A DNA stretch of 64,000 nucleotides from Saccharicrinis sp963663905 (lineage in GTDB: Bacteria; Bacteroidota; Bacteroidia; Bacteroidales; Marinilabiliaceae). Both the position numbers and the translations under genes were made by a program. Positions 52,724-62,306 of the stretch are shown here, one piece after another. The stretch covers positions 2,790,001-2,854,000 of the forward strand of contig OY760657.1 in the NCBI GenBank assembly GCA_963663905.2, read 5' to 3'. Every line of letters starts with the position of its first letter. Position 1 is the stretch's first letter. The notes under the pieces were generated by a model, which saw only the letters and a program-made list of their open reading frames with translations, searched no databases and was not told the origin of the DNA.

Positions 52724-54727
52724 TTAATCTGATACTACGTTTTGCCAAATAGATAAGGCTTTTAATCCAACAGCTAATGTCACTGAGTTACTCTTATATG
52801 AAGAATATTTCTTCTTTCTAAGGTTAATAAAATCACATTTATTCATTTCTTGCTTTTCATTTAAAGCTGACAACAAATAACCAATAGCCGAATTAACCGT
52901 ATCGATAGGTATCTCTTTTAGAAATTTATCACAATAACTTAATGCGATAAGGGAATAAGATGTATTTAAGGGATCACTAATTGAATTCTTATATCCCCAC
53001 CCCCCTCCAGTATTCTGAGTTAATAAGATGAAGTCAATAGCTTTGTTAATTGTTTTACTTCTGGGGTTAACCTTAGAAAATAATTTAAGGCAAAGATATG
53101 TCCCGTAATAGTTTCCCCAATACCATGTGCTACTCCAGCTACCATCTTCATTCTGATTATTTTCAATGAATTCAATTCCAAGTGCTATTTCGTATTTATA
53201 TTTCTCATAATCAATTTCAGATAACGCTAAAAGAAAATTAGCCATTACGTCTATATCAACAGAACTGTCAAGATCATGTCCCGCATAATTTTTAATAAAT
53301 CTATGTTGCTTTTCCTGTGATTTATTCATGCTATTTGCTTCTGGAAGTATCCAGGTTCCTATTCTACCACTTTTTTTATTTTGTTGCTTGAGCATCATTT
53401 CAATAACATCAAGTGTTTCGTGGCTAATAGAATTAATTCTATTAGATTTATCTAAAATATGAATAACTTGAGCAGTTGTGTCTAAATCATTTGGCTGAAA
53501 TTCTAAATCTTTATAAAAATTCCATCCCCCACTATGCCTTTCCATATTATTTAAATAAGACAACTCTTTGTTGAAAAAATCAGATAGTACATCCATATGC
53601 TTATTTGATAAATCATAAAGACATTCTACAATGATAGCTCTCTGAAAAACATCTCCTTCATAATATCTTTTACTAAAGATAAATCCATCTGCATTTGGAA
53701 AATAACTATTAATAGTTGTGTCTGAATTATTGTTTTCCAATTGATTTATAATATATTTAATCCCTTGAGTTGATAATGTTTCTATTTGTTTTTTAATTCC
53801 AATCTTTCTTTCGGATACATTTTTTTTGAATAGGTATTCATTGTCATGGTTAACTCTTTTTATTTGCCTAGAAATAAGTTTTTTTATATCGTCTCTAAGA
53901 TTTATACATTTATTTAGATTAAGCTTGATATTAGACTTCCAACCTTGACAATTTATGTAATCAAATTCTTTTAAGGCCTTTTCATAATGATAGATACTTA
54001 ATTCAAGACAGTTGATGGCTTCTCCATTGAAAAAAATATATTTCCCTAAATTTTCAGAAGTTAGAGATGCAATGTCTAGTTCACTATTGATAATGGTTTG
54101 TGTAATTAAAAAACTAAAGTTTCCATTTTCCCAGTCTAATTTCCAATCATTAACATCATCGAACAGATTCATTCCTATATAAAAATGGTCAATTGAATTC
54201 TCAATTTGAATCAAATACTTAATATTATCTGATTTATATGCCATAGCAATTGGTAATGCTTTAGCAAGTGCTGAATTACCTGAGTACCATTGTTCCATTT
54301 GATTGGTTTCAATTGGGGTAATTTTTTTACGATGGTTATTTAATTCATTGCTAACTGATAATACATATTGATGATAATATTTTTTAAAATGACTCCAGTA
54401 CAAATTTGAAGGCTCAATAAGGTTATACATTTTATGAAGACTATCTTCTCTTAATGCAATTGCCATTAGTAAAAATTCCGGATCAAAAAAATTTTCTTCA
54501 TCAACCAACTTGTCTGTTGCTAGCACTGAAAAAAAATAATAATTAGAAGCTTCAGTTAATTCTACAAGAAAGTCTTTCGATAAAGAATCAAATATTTCTA
54601 AAAAAAAACTGGCTAAACTTCCACTGTTTTCCTTTTTATTAGAATCAATGAAAGAATTAAAATGCTTTAAACAGTTTGATAGCTTATAACTCTCTGCATA
54701 TGTTTCTATTTTTTTTATTACTGACAT
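52724..54727 (-). CDS. Terpene-synthase-like protein: class I-like N-half plus squalene-cyclase-like toroid
   Basis: A 667-aa soluble protein. Residues about 1-290 are all-helical with acidic motifs resembling class I isoprenoid synthases: ATDKLVDEENF near residue 70 and FDDVNDWKLDWENGNFSFLI with Asp190-Asp191, Asp194 and Asp198. Residues about 320-660 show alpha-alpha toroid repeats of the squalene-hopene cyclase/prenyltransferase type: NDLDTTAQVI (Asp414-x-Asp416-Thr-Thr), SSVDIDVMANFLLAL, QNEDGSWSSTWYWGNYYGTY and QNTGGGWGYKNS with QW-like motifs. DxDTT is the acid motif of some class II terpene cyclases (drimenyl type). It lies between the radical SAM and M50 genes in a tight operon; it could prenylate or cyclise a prenyl group on the peptide, or have lost catalysis. 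Confidence 0.75.
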   Translation of the reverse strand: MSVIKKIETYAESYKLSNCLKHFNSFIDSNKKENSGSLASFFLEIFDSLSKDFLVELTEASNYYFFSVLATDKLVDEENFFDPEFLLMAIALREDSLHKMYNLIEPSNLYWSHFKKYYHQYVLSVSNELNNHRKKITPIETNQMEQWYSGNSALAKALPIAMAYKSDNIKYLIQIENSIDHFYIGMNLFDDVNDWKLDWENGNFSFLITQTIINSELDIASLTSENLGKYIFFNGEAINCLELSIYHYEKALKEFDYINCQGWKSNIKLNLNKCINLRDDIKKLISRQIKRVNHDNEYLFKKNVSERKIGIKKQIETLSTQGIKYIINQLENNNSDTTINSYFPNADGFIFSKRYYEGDVFQRAIIVECLYDLSNKHMDVLSDFFNKELSYLNNMERHSGGWNFYKDLEFQPNDLDTTAQVIHILDKSNRINSISHETLDVIEMMLKQQNKKSGRIGTWILPEANSMNKSQEKQHRFIKNYAGHDLDSSVDIDVMANFLLALSEIDYEKYKYEIALGIEFIENNQNEDGSWSSTWYWGNYYGTYLCLKLFSKVNPRSKTINKAIDFILLTQNTGGGWGYKNSISDPLNTSYSLIALSYCDKFLKEIPIDTVNSAIGYLLSALNEKQEMNKCDFINLRKKKYSSYKSNSVTLAVGLKALSIWQNVVSD

Positions 54728-54755
54728 AATTAATTCTCAAGAAGGTAGGTTAATA

Positions 54756-56168
54756 TTATACTTGTGTTTCAATTAAATCTTTCAGTTCTTCTTCAAAATA
54801 TTCATTTAATACCTGATTAAATAATTTGGGAAAATCCATACAATTTGATCGGTTTAGATTTATATCTTCAGATGGTTTCATCATTCCGGCACATCCTCCA
54901 CCACACCAAAAGGCGTATTTGCATTTACTGCATTGATCTGTTTTTCCGACAGTGCGTTCATGCCAAGCATCCATTGCCTTGTCATTAATTTTTAGGTCGT
55001 CAGAAAAACTCCCAACACTATGACTTTTAATACCAATTTTTTCCCAACAAGTATAAATATCACCTGTTGGTCCAAGAATAAACATTCCACTTTGTGCGCC
55101 ACAATAACTAATTTTTGGGGTAAACAACTCTTGACCTTTAGCTATTTTATTAATTGATAATTTTAAGTTGGCATCTGAAACTCTAAATAAGTTGTCTTCA
55201 GGATTTTTTTTCTTTAAGTCTTTACCTTGTTTATAAAAGTCTATACAGCTTATTTCATTGGTATTAGATGTATATTCTTTGTCATGATCAATAACTCGAG
55301 CCAGATAGGTTCTAAACTTTTTATTGTCAAGGAAACCCTTTTCTCGATAAAATTTCATTAAATCCTCAACTTCATGGAAATTTGAACTATCAAGGTTAAT
55401 TCGGTTTTGGATTTGAACTTCTTTCTCTAAGGCTAGAGAGAAGTTACTCATTATTTTTGTAAAAGTATCTTTGTTCTCAAAGTGAATTCTACGTTTATTA
55501 TTAGTCTCTTTATTTCCATCAATCGAAACATGCAAATAATCTATGTTTTCTGGCCCAAGTAATTCAGAAAAATGGTCAAGGTCATAACAATTCGTGGTCG
55601 CTCTAAACGAATAGCCACGGTCTTTTCCTTGTTCAATGATGTACTTAACTATTTCATAGTTCTCCTTCATAAGAGGTTCTCCACCATACAGTCCGATAGA
55701 ATCCTTGATTTTTTTTCGGTCCGGTTGAATTATTTCAATAGCATTAAAGGCCTTATCCACTAGTTCTTTTGTAAAAACAGCTTTTTTCCATTTGTTTCCA
55801 TAATCAGATACTCCATTTTCATAACAATAAGGACATCTGAAATTACAGTTTTCAGTAACAGCAAATAGAAAAGAGTTTTGCTTAGGTTGCTTTTTCTTTT
55901 TACTCTTATGAACATAGTGAGATAATTCTTTTAAAAGTTTATGCTCTTGTTCTTTACTCTTATCTGTTATATATCCTCTATTTGTAAGTAAATCCTTTGT
56001 ATCAATGTCAAAATCACTGGGTATGTTATCTTCCTTGCTATGTTTTTTTAATTCTATTGCAATATCTCTTGTAACAATATCAATTGCACCTGTATATCCA
56101 TGAACTAAAACAAAGTAGTCTGGATATTTATTTATTTCGGTATAAATATTATAGCTTGATACTCTCAT
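54756..56168 (-). CDS. Radical SAM/SPASM peptide-modifying enzyme
   Basis: A 470-aa protein. N-terminal region (about 1-95, FVLVHGYTGAIDIVTRDIAI) is of the type that precedes the core in peptide maturases. The radical SAM core (about 98-330) starts with CNFRCPYCYE (Cys108, 112, 115) and GLYGGEPLM. The C-terminal SPASM region (about 350-455) has Cys in YCGAQSGMFILGPTGDIYTC, CSKCKYAFWCGGGCAGMM and a last Cys in NRSNCMDF, for two auxiliary [4Fe-4S] clusters. Such enzymes make thioether, C-C or epimerised residues in peptides; the precursor tails with Cys, Trp and Tyr are plausible substrates. First gene of the tight block, 28 bp before the terpene-synthase-like gene. Confidence 0.92.
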   Translation of the reverse strand: MRVSSYNIYTEINKYPDYFVLVHGYTGAIDIVTRDIAIELKKHSKEDNIPSDFDIDTKDLLTNRGYITDKSKEQEHKLLKELSHYVHKSKKKKQPKQNSFLFAVTENCNFRCPYCYENGVSDYGNKWKKAVFTKELVDKAFNAIEIIQPDRKKIKDSIGLYGGEPLMKENYEIVKYIIEQGKDRGYSFRATTNCYDLDHFSELLGPENIDYLHVSIDGNKETNNKRRIHFENKDTFTKIMSNFSLALEKEVQIQNRINLDSSNFHEVEDLMKFYREKGFLDNKKFRTYLARVIDHDKEYTSNTNEISCIDFYKQGKDLKKKNPEDNLFRVSDANLKLSINKIAKGQELFTPKISYCGAQSGMFILGPTGDIYTCWEKIGIKSHSVGSFSDDLKINDKAMDAWHERTVGKTDQCSKCKYAFWCGGGCAGMMKPSEDINLNRSNCMDFPKLFNQVLNEYFEEELKDLIETQV

Positions 56169-56371
56169 AATTAATTGTTTCTTTTATTTAAAATCTTTTT
56201 TTCTATAATTTATTTTCTTCCATAAATTCGATTTCATCATTACACAATTATTATATGGCATATATAATGAAGCAAAGAAATAAGCCTCCTTTAAATATTA
56301 TAGCATTCTATTTCTTTACAGATATACAGACTACACTTTATATTTTAACAAATGGAGAATCCTAAATATTT

Positions 56372-58255
56372 CTAATACCATATTTGTTCACCTTCTTTGT
56401 ATATAAAAATTCTTTCTTGTTTGCCTTTAGTTAAATTTCTAATATAGCAAAGCGAATTTGAAGGAACGTTTTTATATATGATCATATTTGAAGATGCTAA
56501 TTGTTGCCCTAAGGAAATCCATCTATCATCCCAATAAAATACTTCATATAAATTACGAGGTTCAATAACATTATTACCATTCCTTGGTAAAAAATCAATC
56601 TCTTTAATTTTTTTTGGCGATTCAAATTCCAGTCCTATCCAGGAATAGTCTGCACTATCTGCATGAAAAAAAGTTAAAACATCTCCATCAAACGCATTTT
56701 CTTTAACCCTGTCCCTAAATGAGGGATGGGTTTGTCTATTTGTAATGATTTTACCTTTTATTTCTTTGTCTTTCTCATCAAAAAAGTGAAGTTCGGCTAC
56801 GTTACAAAAAGAGCCGGGAGGACTCATATATCTAATATATTTATAGGATTTTTGTAAGTTTACTTGTTGCTTTTGAATAAGCTCACTATTCACTCCACTA
56901 ATTTTATAAATAATATTAGATTTTTTAAATAAACTATCGTTACTTAACTCAAAATAGCCACCATTCATTCTATTAATAAATTCTTTTATTCTCTCCGTTA
57001 GAGGATATTTCCTGGTCAAACACAATGTGATTAAACTATCCCTCCGTGGCTCTAAATAATTAATTTTACCATTCTCATCTAATAAAAAAGGAAAGCTTAA
57101 ACTAGTTGTACCGTAAGTATCAATAGATGTGGGCATATAAATATTACCTACTCCAATATCTTTAAACAAACAGGCATTTTTATTTTTGTCATGAATAATA
57201 TTTCCCCAAGAAACAGGATACCATGTCATATTATTAAATACAGATAAATAAACAATAGAGTCAGCATAAGATTTTTCACCTATAGAAAGCGTTACATCTT
57301 TTACTCTAATATAATCAGCTGTAACATCTGAAATATACTTATTATTAAGATAATCTGGGAGATAATTTTTATTTCCATATAAGGAGCTATAACTATTTTT
57401 ATTTATTTCAAAACCTATTCTATATACTTTTGCAAGCTTATAATGATCAGACTTAAAACGCCTTAACGTATCCACCTGAGCTGGAACGACAAAAGGAGTA
57501 GATTTACACTGCTCATCAATTATAGCATTCCAATGATGACCTGAACATAAATTTGCATATAACGGAGTAAAGTCATGTACACAAGGTATTGCATAAGCAC
57601 TACAGATATATTGCATATATTCACATAATTCTTTACATGAACCATATGATAATTCTCTCAAAGATGAATACGTCAAATCCGGAAGAGACATTCCTGATTT
57701 TAAATGAAAATTATTCATTCTTTTTGTAACACTATTTACAAGATATAAGGTAGCATCTTCAACATTTTTATATTGAAAAACAGTATCTCCAAAATCTTTA
57801 AATACACTGTCTCTCCAGTTTTCAAAATTTGCGGAATTAAACCGATAAGGCAAAATGTATTTTTGAATGAATGAATCTTTATAATCCTTTGCCCAGAAAG
57901 CACTTTGTACACTATTGTATGTTTTTCTAATATTACCTATTAAATAGTTGGCCTCAATTTCTTTTGTATCATTCTTCTGTTTAAAGTTTAATGAAAAAAC
58001 TATTCTTTGTAAGGAATCTACATTTATATTATGTTTTAATATTAAGTTAGTTAAAGAATCATATTCTTCCCCAACAAAATGAGATCTTTCGCAAATATCC
58101 TTTAATAAATATAATGCATGATTTAACTTAAGAGAATCATTTTTAAATTCTTGCTTAAATTTCACAACTAATTTTTCTTCGGATGATTGACAAGAAAAAA
58201 GAAGCATTGTAAATATAATATTCAGAAGAAAAAAGAATTTCTCTGGCAGCTTCAT
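56372..58255 (-). CDS. Lipoprotein with transglutaminase-like and discoidin-like domains
   Basis: A 627-aa lipoprotein (lipobox LFSC, Cys22). Residues about 150-290 form a transglutaminase-like core with Cys in SYGSCKELCEYMQYICSAYA, His in CSGHHWNAIID and Asp in PAQVD. The C-terminal part (about 480-625) is a galactose-binding/discoidin-like domain (YIRYMSPPGSFCNVAELHFF, ENAFDGDVLTFF, WIGLEFESPKKIKEIDFLP). Proteins of this layout are widespread in Bacteroidota envelopes. It lies 203 bp upstream of the radical SAM gene on the same strand with its own promoter-like box; membership in the peptide system is uncertain. Confidence 0.75.
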   Translation of the reverse strand: MKLPEKFFFLLNIIFTMLLFSCQSSEEKLVVKFKQEFKNDSLKLNHALYLLKDICERSHFVGEEYDSLTNLILKHNINVDSLQRIVFSLNFKQKNDTKEIEANYLIGNIRKTYNSVQSAFWAKDYKDSFIQKYILPYRFNSANFENWRDSVFKDFGDTVFQYKNVEDATLYLVNSVTKRMNNFHLKSGMSLPDLTYSSLRELSYGSCKELCEYMQYICSAYAIPCVHDFTPLYANLCSGHHWNAIIDEQCKSTPFVVPAQVDTLRRFKSDHYKLAKVYRIGFEINKNSYSSLYGNKNYLPDYLNNKYISDVTADYIRVKDVTLSIGEKSYADSIVYLSVFNNMTWYPVSWGNIIHDKNKNACLFKDIGVGNIYMPTSIDTYGTTSLSFPFLLDENGKINYLEPRRDSLITLCLTRKYPLTERIKEFINRMNGGYFELSNDSLFKKSNIIYKISGVNSELIQKQQVNLQKSYKYIRYMSPPGSFCNVAELHFFDEKDKEIKGKIITNRQTHPSFRDRVKENAFDGDVLTFFHADSADYSWIGLEFESPKKIKEIDFLPRNGNNVIEPRNLYEVFYWDDRWISLGQQLASSNMIIYKNVPSNSLCYIRNLTKGKQERIFIYKEGEQIWY

Positions 58256-58647
58256 AGTTATTAATAATTAGGAATGATTGCTCAATGATAAACAGTAAAA
58301 TTTACTTTATATCATCATGGTTAATTTTTTAAATCTATATATTTTTCTCTAATATTTTACGTCCTTAACATAAATAGAAATTATTATGATTTATTGTCAC
58401 AAAAATACGCGTTAGGTGTGCCACGATATAACACTGTTATTTATTTTCTAAAAAAAGTTAATAAGATATTCCATGATTATTCAATCAATGATACATGTAG
58501 ATCAAATTTTATACTCTCTATCTTTTAAATAAAGGTAAGCATCAATAATCAACATAATATGAATGGATAAAATTCCAAATTATATTTGTTCCTATATTCA
58601 ATTACTAAAAACTTAATTATTAGACCTTACTTCAAAAAATAGACTAA
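58256..58647. other. 392-bp intergenic region
   Basis: No ORF or RNA recognised. The minus-strand TATTTTTG at 58400-58407 fits the -7 consensus for the transglutaminase-like gene, giving a leader of about 140 nt. Otherwise AT-rich. Confidence 0.45.
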
Positions 58648-58884
58648 CTAACAAACATAATATTCACTAATCCATTCTATAAGATCAAAATCATTTAGTA
58701 AACAATAACTATTACTTTGTCTATTATATATAATCTCTGCACCACAATCCTTAAGCTCTTCTATATAACGGTGAAGGGTACGTTTTGATATATTAATTTC
58801 TTTCATGATATCTTTTGCTGAAAAACAATTCTGTCTTTGAATTAATTTCAAGAGTTTCATTTTGTTTAACAATACATTTTCCAT
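58648..58884 (-). CDS. Small HTH_11-type DNA-binding protein
   Basis: A 78-aa protein that is almost entirely one winged helix-turn-helix of the DeoR/HTH_11 kind (LLKLIQRQNCFSAKDIMKEI, NISKRTLHRYIEELKDCGAE, then the wing IIYNRQSNSYCLL). There is no effector domain, so it may be a stand-alone regulator or a remnant of a larger one. It is upstream of the transglutaminase-like gene on the same strand with a 392-bp gap and could control the neighbouring peptide cluster. Confidence 0.75.
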   Translation of the reverse strand: MENVLLNKMKLLKLIQRQNCFSAKDIMKEINISKRTLHRYIEELKDCGAEIIYNRQSNSYCLLNDFDLIEWISEYYVC

Positions 58885-59397
58885 AGTTAGGTATTTGTTT
58901 AATCAATTAGTTGTAATTCTTAATAATTAAGAATGTTTTTGAACTTTAAAAACGTTAAAAATATAAAATAAAATACAATTAACCTAAATAACATCTCATA
59001 ATAAACATATACACATACTACTCTACATCAACATATTAACTCACACATACAGTACTATTCCACATGTTAAAGTACATTTTTACAGTAAATAAGTTTAATA
59101 CACAAAGGATAGCATTCTTAAATTTATTCTTTTTGTTAAATACAAATATTAAATTCATTTCAATAACAGAGTATTATTGTTTTCTAAATATACCAAATTC
59201 CTTCCCCCTATTGGCATTTATATAATATTCCAATAGGGGGAAGCTTTTTTAAAGCTGATTTATAATTATTAGTAATCGATTCAGGTTAGATACAGATACA
59301 CAACTGTCTTTTTTATCTATCAATAAAGCATTTTAATCAAACCTCATATCTATAAATATTCAATTTAGTTTATCTTTAGATTATTAAACAATAACCT
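58885..59397. other. 513-bp intergenic region with an orphan terminator
   Basis: No protein gene seen. It carries the strong plus-strand terminator at 59201-59250 and a weak -7-like TATTATTG at 59172-59179. A short plus-strand transcript ending near 59250 is possible; the -7-like TATCTTTA at 59371-59378 is probably for the gene at 59398. Confidence 0.5.
59201..59250 (+). terminator. Strong orphan terminator
   Basis: CTTCCCCCTATTGG and CCAATAGGGGGAAG form a perfect 14-bp GC-rich stem with a 15-nt AT loop followed by CTTTTTT. No plus-strand gene ends within the preceding 12 kb (the last one ends at 46388). Confidence 0.9.
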
Positions 59398-60447
59398 ATG
59401 AACAGATACTTTATCTTAATTATATTACTATTCTCGTCAGTTATTATTAATGCCCAAAATTCACCCAACTGGACAAATGCATCCTGGCGTACAACTCAAT
59501 ATCCTAATAATACATTCTTAGTTGGTTACTCGGAAGATGTTAAATCTTCTGATGAATCCATTGCAGAATCATTACAAAGGATTAAAAATATGGCTATTGG
59601 TGATTTAGCTAAAAGCGTTGTATCTTCAATTAAAACAGTTTCTCAAAACTACGCACAAAGCACACAGTATGGTGATCAGGAAGAGATAAAAAAAACATTT
59701 GAAACTCAAACTCAATCAGAATCTGATGCTCAGATCAATAATATCAAAGTAGAAACATTTCATAATAAAGAAACCAATTTTATTTATGCTTTTGCTTTTG
59801 TAAACCGATATGAAGTAATTGGCTATTACAAAGCCAATATAAATATGAATATTCAGCAGATTGAAGGTTCTATTAAGACTGCTAATGAACTAATTGCCAT
59901 ATCTGAAAAAACAAAGGCACAAGAGGAACTACAAAAAACGATTCCTCTTTTTGCTAGAAATGAATATGCTCAAGGTCTTTTGACTGCAGTTGATAAAAAC
60001 ATTGATGATTCGGGACTGCAAATGAAAAAATCGGTGGAATTACGAAATTCTGTAATCCAAAAACTCACAGAACTTGAACAGGGAATATATATTTATATTA
60101 CCTGCGATGCTATTCTTTTTGATCATAATGATAAAACTCTGGAAAACAAAACAAAAGCAGGATTATCAGAAAATGGATGTAGTTTTACCAATGAGATGAA
60201 CCAAGCTGACTATATTATTAACATTCAAGCAAAAGCCCGTAAAAATATAGTTTACATGGATATTTATTCCAGTTATGTAGATGCTGAAATTACACTTACA
60301 AAAGTATTTAATCAAAAAATTGAATACGAAAATAAAATTACTAAAAAAGGAAACAGTATAAGTAATTACGAAGAGGCAGCCATCGATGCATTTGATGAAT
60401 TAGCCCCTATATTGGTCAAAGATTTACTTACAAGGATAAAAAAATAA
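59398..60447 (+). CDS. LPP20-like secreted protein
   Basis: A 349-aa protein with a signal peptide (1-19, ...IINAQ). The N-terminal domain (about 25-145: PNNTFLVGYSEDV, AESLQRIKNMAIGDLAKSVV, NFIYAFAFVNRYEVIGYYKA) matches the LPP20/DUF4398-like fold of envelope proteins, with NxxxxG-like start. Residues about 145-215 are helical, and the C-terminal domain (about 215-345) resembles a CsgG/curli-type or TolB-N-like domain. Next on the same strand is a CsgG-like gene 138 bp later; the pair may build an outer-membrane assembly. Confidence 0.65.
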   Translation: MNRYFILIILLFSSVIINAQNSPNWTNASWRTTQYPNNTFLVGYSEDVKSSDESIAESLQRIKNMAIGDLAKSVVSSIKTVSQNYAQSTQYGDQEEIKKTFETQTQSESDAQINNIKVETFHNKETNFIYAFAFVNRYEVIGYYKANINMNIQQIEGSIKTANELIAISEKTKAQEELQKTIPLFARNEYAQGLLTAVDKNIDDSGLQMKKSVELRNSVIQKLTELEQGIYIYITCDAILFDHNDKTLENKTKAGLSENGCSFTNEMNQADYIINIQAKARKNIVYMDIYSSYVDAEITLTKVFNQKIEYENKITKKGNSISNYEEAAIDAFDELAPILVKDLLTRIKK

Positions 60448-60585
60448 TTTATTTTTGTATTTCACAAAACTAAATACACAATAAAACAAGCCATCAATAA
60501 GCAATATTCATACAGAAGTTTGACTATTGGCTAGTTCTTCAGAAGATTCTCGACGAGCGACATGGCGAATTAAAACAAATTATTT

Positions 60586-61470
60586 ATGAAACACTTACTC
60601 CTAATCTTTTTATGCTTTCTTACAATTGCTGTATTTGCTCAGGATGATAAAAAAGTAGCAGTATTTAATCCTGATGGTGAAATTTCTGATGGAATTAAAA
60701 GTATTGTTCGTGAAGAAATTAGTAATGCCATTGTAAATACTCCTTTATATACAGTAGTAGAACGTACAATGATTGAAAAGGTACTTGCGGAAGCTCAGTT
60801 TCAAAGCAAAGGTCTGGTGGATGATTCACAGATAAGTAAATTAGGTAAAATGATGGGTGCCGATTTGGTTTGTTATGGCTCTGTAGTTCCATTAGGTAAT
60901 AATTATTATATCTCCCTGAAAATGGTTGATGTTACCACTGCAAAAGTGATCTTACAATCCACGGGATCAACCAAACAAGGTACTGATGACTTAATTCTTG
61001 TTAGTCAGCAAATTGCCAATAAGTTAGTTAAAAACAATAATTATACCCCACAACAAGTTGTTAAATCGACTACTGTACAAAAACCTGCAGTGCAACAAGA
61101 ATCAGCAGATGGTGATGTTTTACTTATTGCAATACGTCCTGACAAAAATTCAGAATTGGCAAAATCCATTATTGATAAGATTACCCTACGTTTCGGAGAA
61201 AAATTTAACATTAAGGTAGCAGATCAGGTTTCAAATGGTTCTGTAGCATATATTTGTGGTAAGTTCAGATCCCGATACAAAAGCAAATATATTGCACTGA
61301 TTACCCTTAAAGAATCTAAAAGTGAGGTTTATTATATCGCCGAAACTTTAGATGCTGTATCAAAAAGAAGAATTGGAACTCCGGTAAAGGAAGCTTTAAA
61401 AACGAAAAAATTATCTTCCGCTGAGATTGTTGAAGAAATTGTTGGTCAATTTAACCATTTAATTAAATAG
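60586..61470 (+). CDS. CsgG-like periplasmic protein
   Basis: A 294-aa protein with a signal peptide (1-18, ...AVFAQ). Residues about 22-140 follow the CsgG/LpoB fold: KVAVFNPDGEISDGIKSIVR, TVVERTMIEKVLAEAQFQSK, LGKMMGADLVCYGSVVPLG, SLKMVDVTTAKVILQS. There is no lipobox Cys, so it is not a typical CsgG pore lipoprotein. The C-terminal part (about 175-294) is a second alpha/beta domain. It lies between the LPP20-like gene and a polysaccharide deacetylase gene 17 bp downstream. Confidence 0.75.
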   Translation: MKHLLLIFLCFLTIAVFAQDDKKVAVFNPDGEISDGIKSIVREEISNAIVNTPLYTVVERTMIEKVLAEAQFQSKGLVDDSQISKLGKMMGADLVCYGSVVPLGNNYYISLKMVDVTTAKVILQSTGSTKQGTDDLILVSQQIANKLVKNNNYTPQQVVKSTTVQKPAVQQESADGDVLLIAIRPDKNSELAKSIIDKITLRFGEKFNIKVADQVSNGSVAYICGKFRSRYKSKYIALITLKESKSEVYYIAETLDAVSKRRIGTPVKEALKTKKLSSAEIVEEIVGQFNHLIK

Positions 61471-61487
61471 ATACATCCCATTATTCT

Positions 61488-62288
61488 ATGAAAAAAAACA
61501 TTTGCATTCTTTCACTTATTCTATTTATATCTTCAACATTAAAGGTAAGTGCTCAGGATAAAACACCCTGGAATGGTAAAAAATGTGCAGTAGTTCTTAC
61601 TTATGATGATGCATTAAATGTTCACTTAGATAACGTAATAACCAGTCTTGATTCGTTCGATATCAAAGGAACTTTTTATTTACAAGGTGAAGCGGCTGTT
61701 ATTAGAGAAAGAATGGACGAATGGCGTTCTGCTGCCGAAAACGGGCACGAGTTAGGTAATCATTCACTTACACATCCTTGTGACGGGCAAGGAGAAGATC
61801 GTTCATGGGTATCTGAGGAAAATGATTTGAGTAGATATTCTGTCTACAGAGCAGTTAATGAAATTAGAATTAATAACACTATACTACAAGCCATTGATGG
61901 AAATACAGAAAGAACCTTTGCATATCCTTGTGGTGATTCATATATAGATACAATAAACTACTATACCCAAGTAAAAGATGAATTTGTAGGTGCCAGAGGA
62001 GTAAAAACCGGAATGCAACAATTAAAAGATATTGATCTAAACGACATTCAGTGTTATATGATAAATGGTGATTCAGGTGCTAATATGATTAACCTCGTAA
62101 ATAAAGCAATTGAAACAAAGACATTATTAGTATTTCTATTTCATGGTGTTGGTGGAGAACATGGTATAAATGTTTCATTAGAAGCTCACCAAAAGCTAAT
62201 ACATTATATTGCTGAGCATCAAAATGAAATATGGAATGCTACACTGGTTGAGGTTGCAAGGTATATTAAAGAGAATCATATACAATAA
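61488..62288 (+). CDS. Polysaccharide deacetylase family protein (NodB domain)
   Basis: A 266-aa secreted protein (signal 1-22, ...VSAQ). NodB motifs: VVLTYDDALNVH (motif 1 Asp-Asp), GNHSLTHPC (metal-binding His pair), FAYPCGDSY (motif 3) and a late FLFHGVGGEHG (motif 5 His). It probably removes acetyl groups from a cell-wall or dietary glycan; CE4 activity with a divalent metal. Start by signal peptide. Ends before a long palindrome shared with the convergent gene. Confidence 0.87.
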   Translation: MKKNICILSLILFISSTLKVSAQDKTPWNGKKCAVVLTYDDALNVHLDNVITSLDSFDIKGTFYLQGEAAVIRERMDEWRSAAENGHELGNHSLTHPCDGQGEDRSWVSEENDLSRYSVYRAVNEIRINNTILQAIDGNTERTFAYPCGDSYIDTINYYTQVKDEFVGARGVKTGMQQLKDIDLNDIQCYMINGDSGANMINLVNKAIETKTLLVFLFHGVGGEHGINVSLEAHQKLIHYIAEHQNEIWNATLVEVARYIKENHIQ

Positions 62289-62306
62289 GAAATAAAGTTA
62301 TATACA

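Noticed and set aside
60520..60585. Somewhat GC-richer stretch before the CsgG-like gene as an RNA element
   Set aside because: No stable hairpin or conserved block could be made out.
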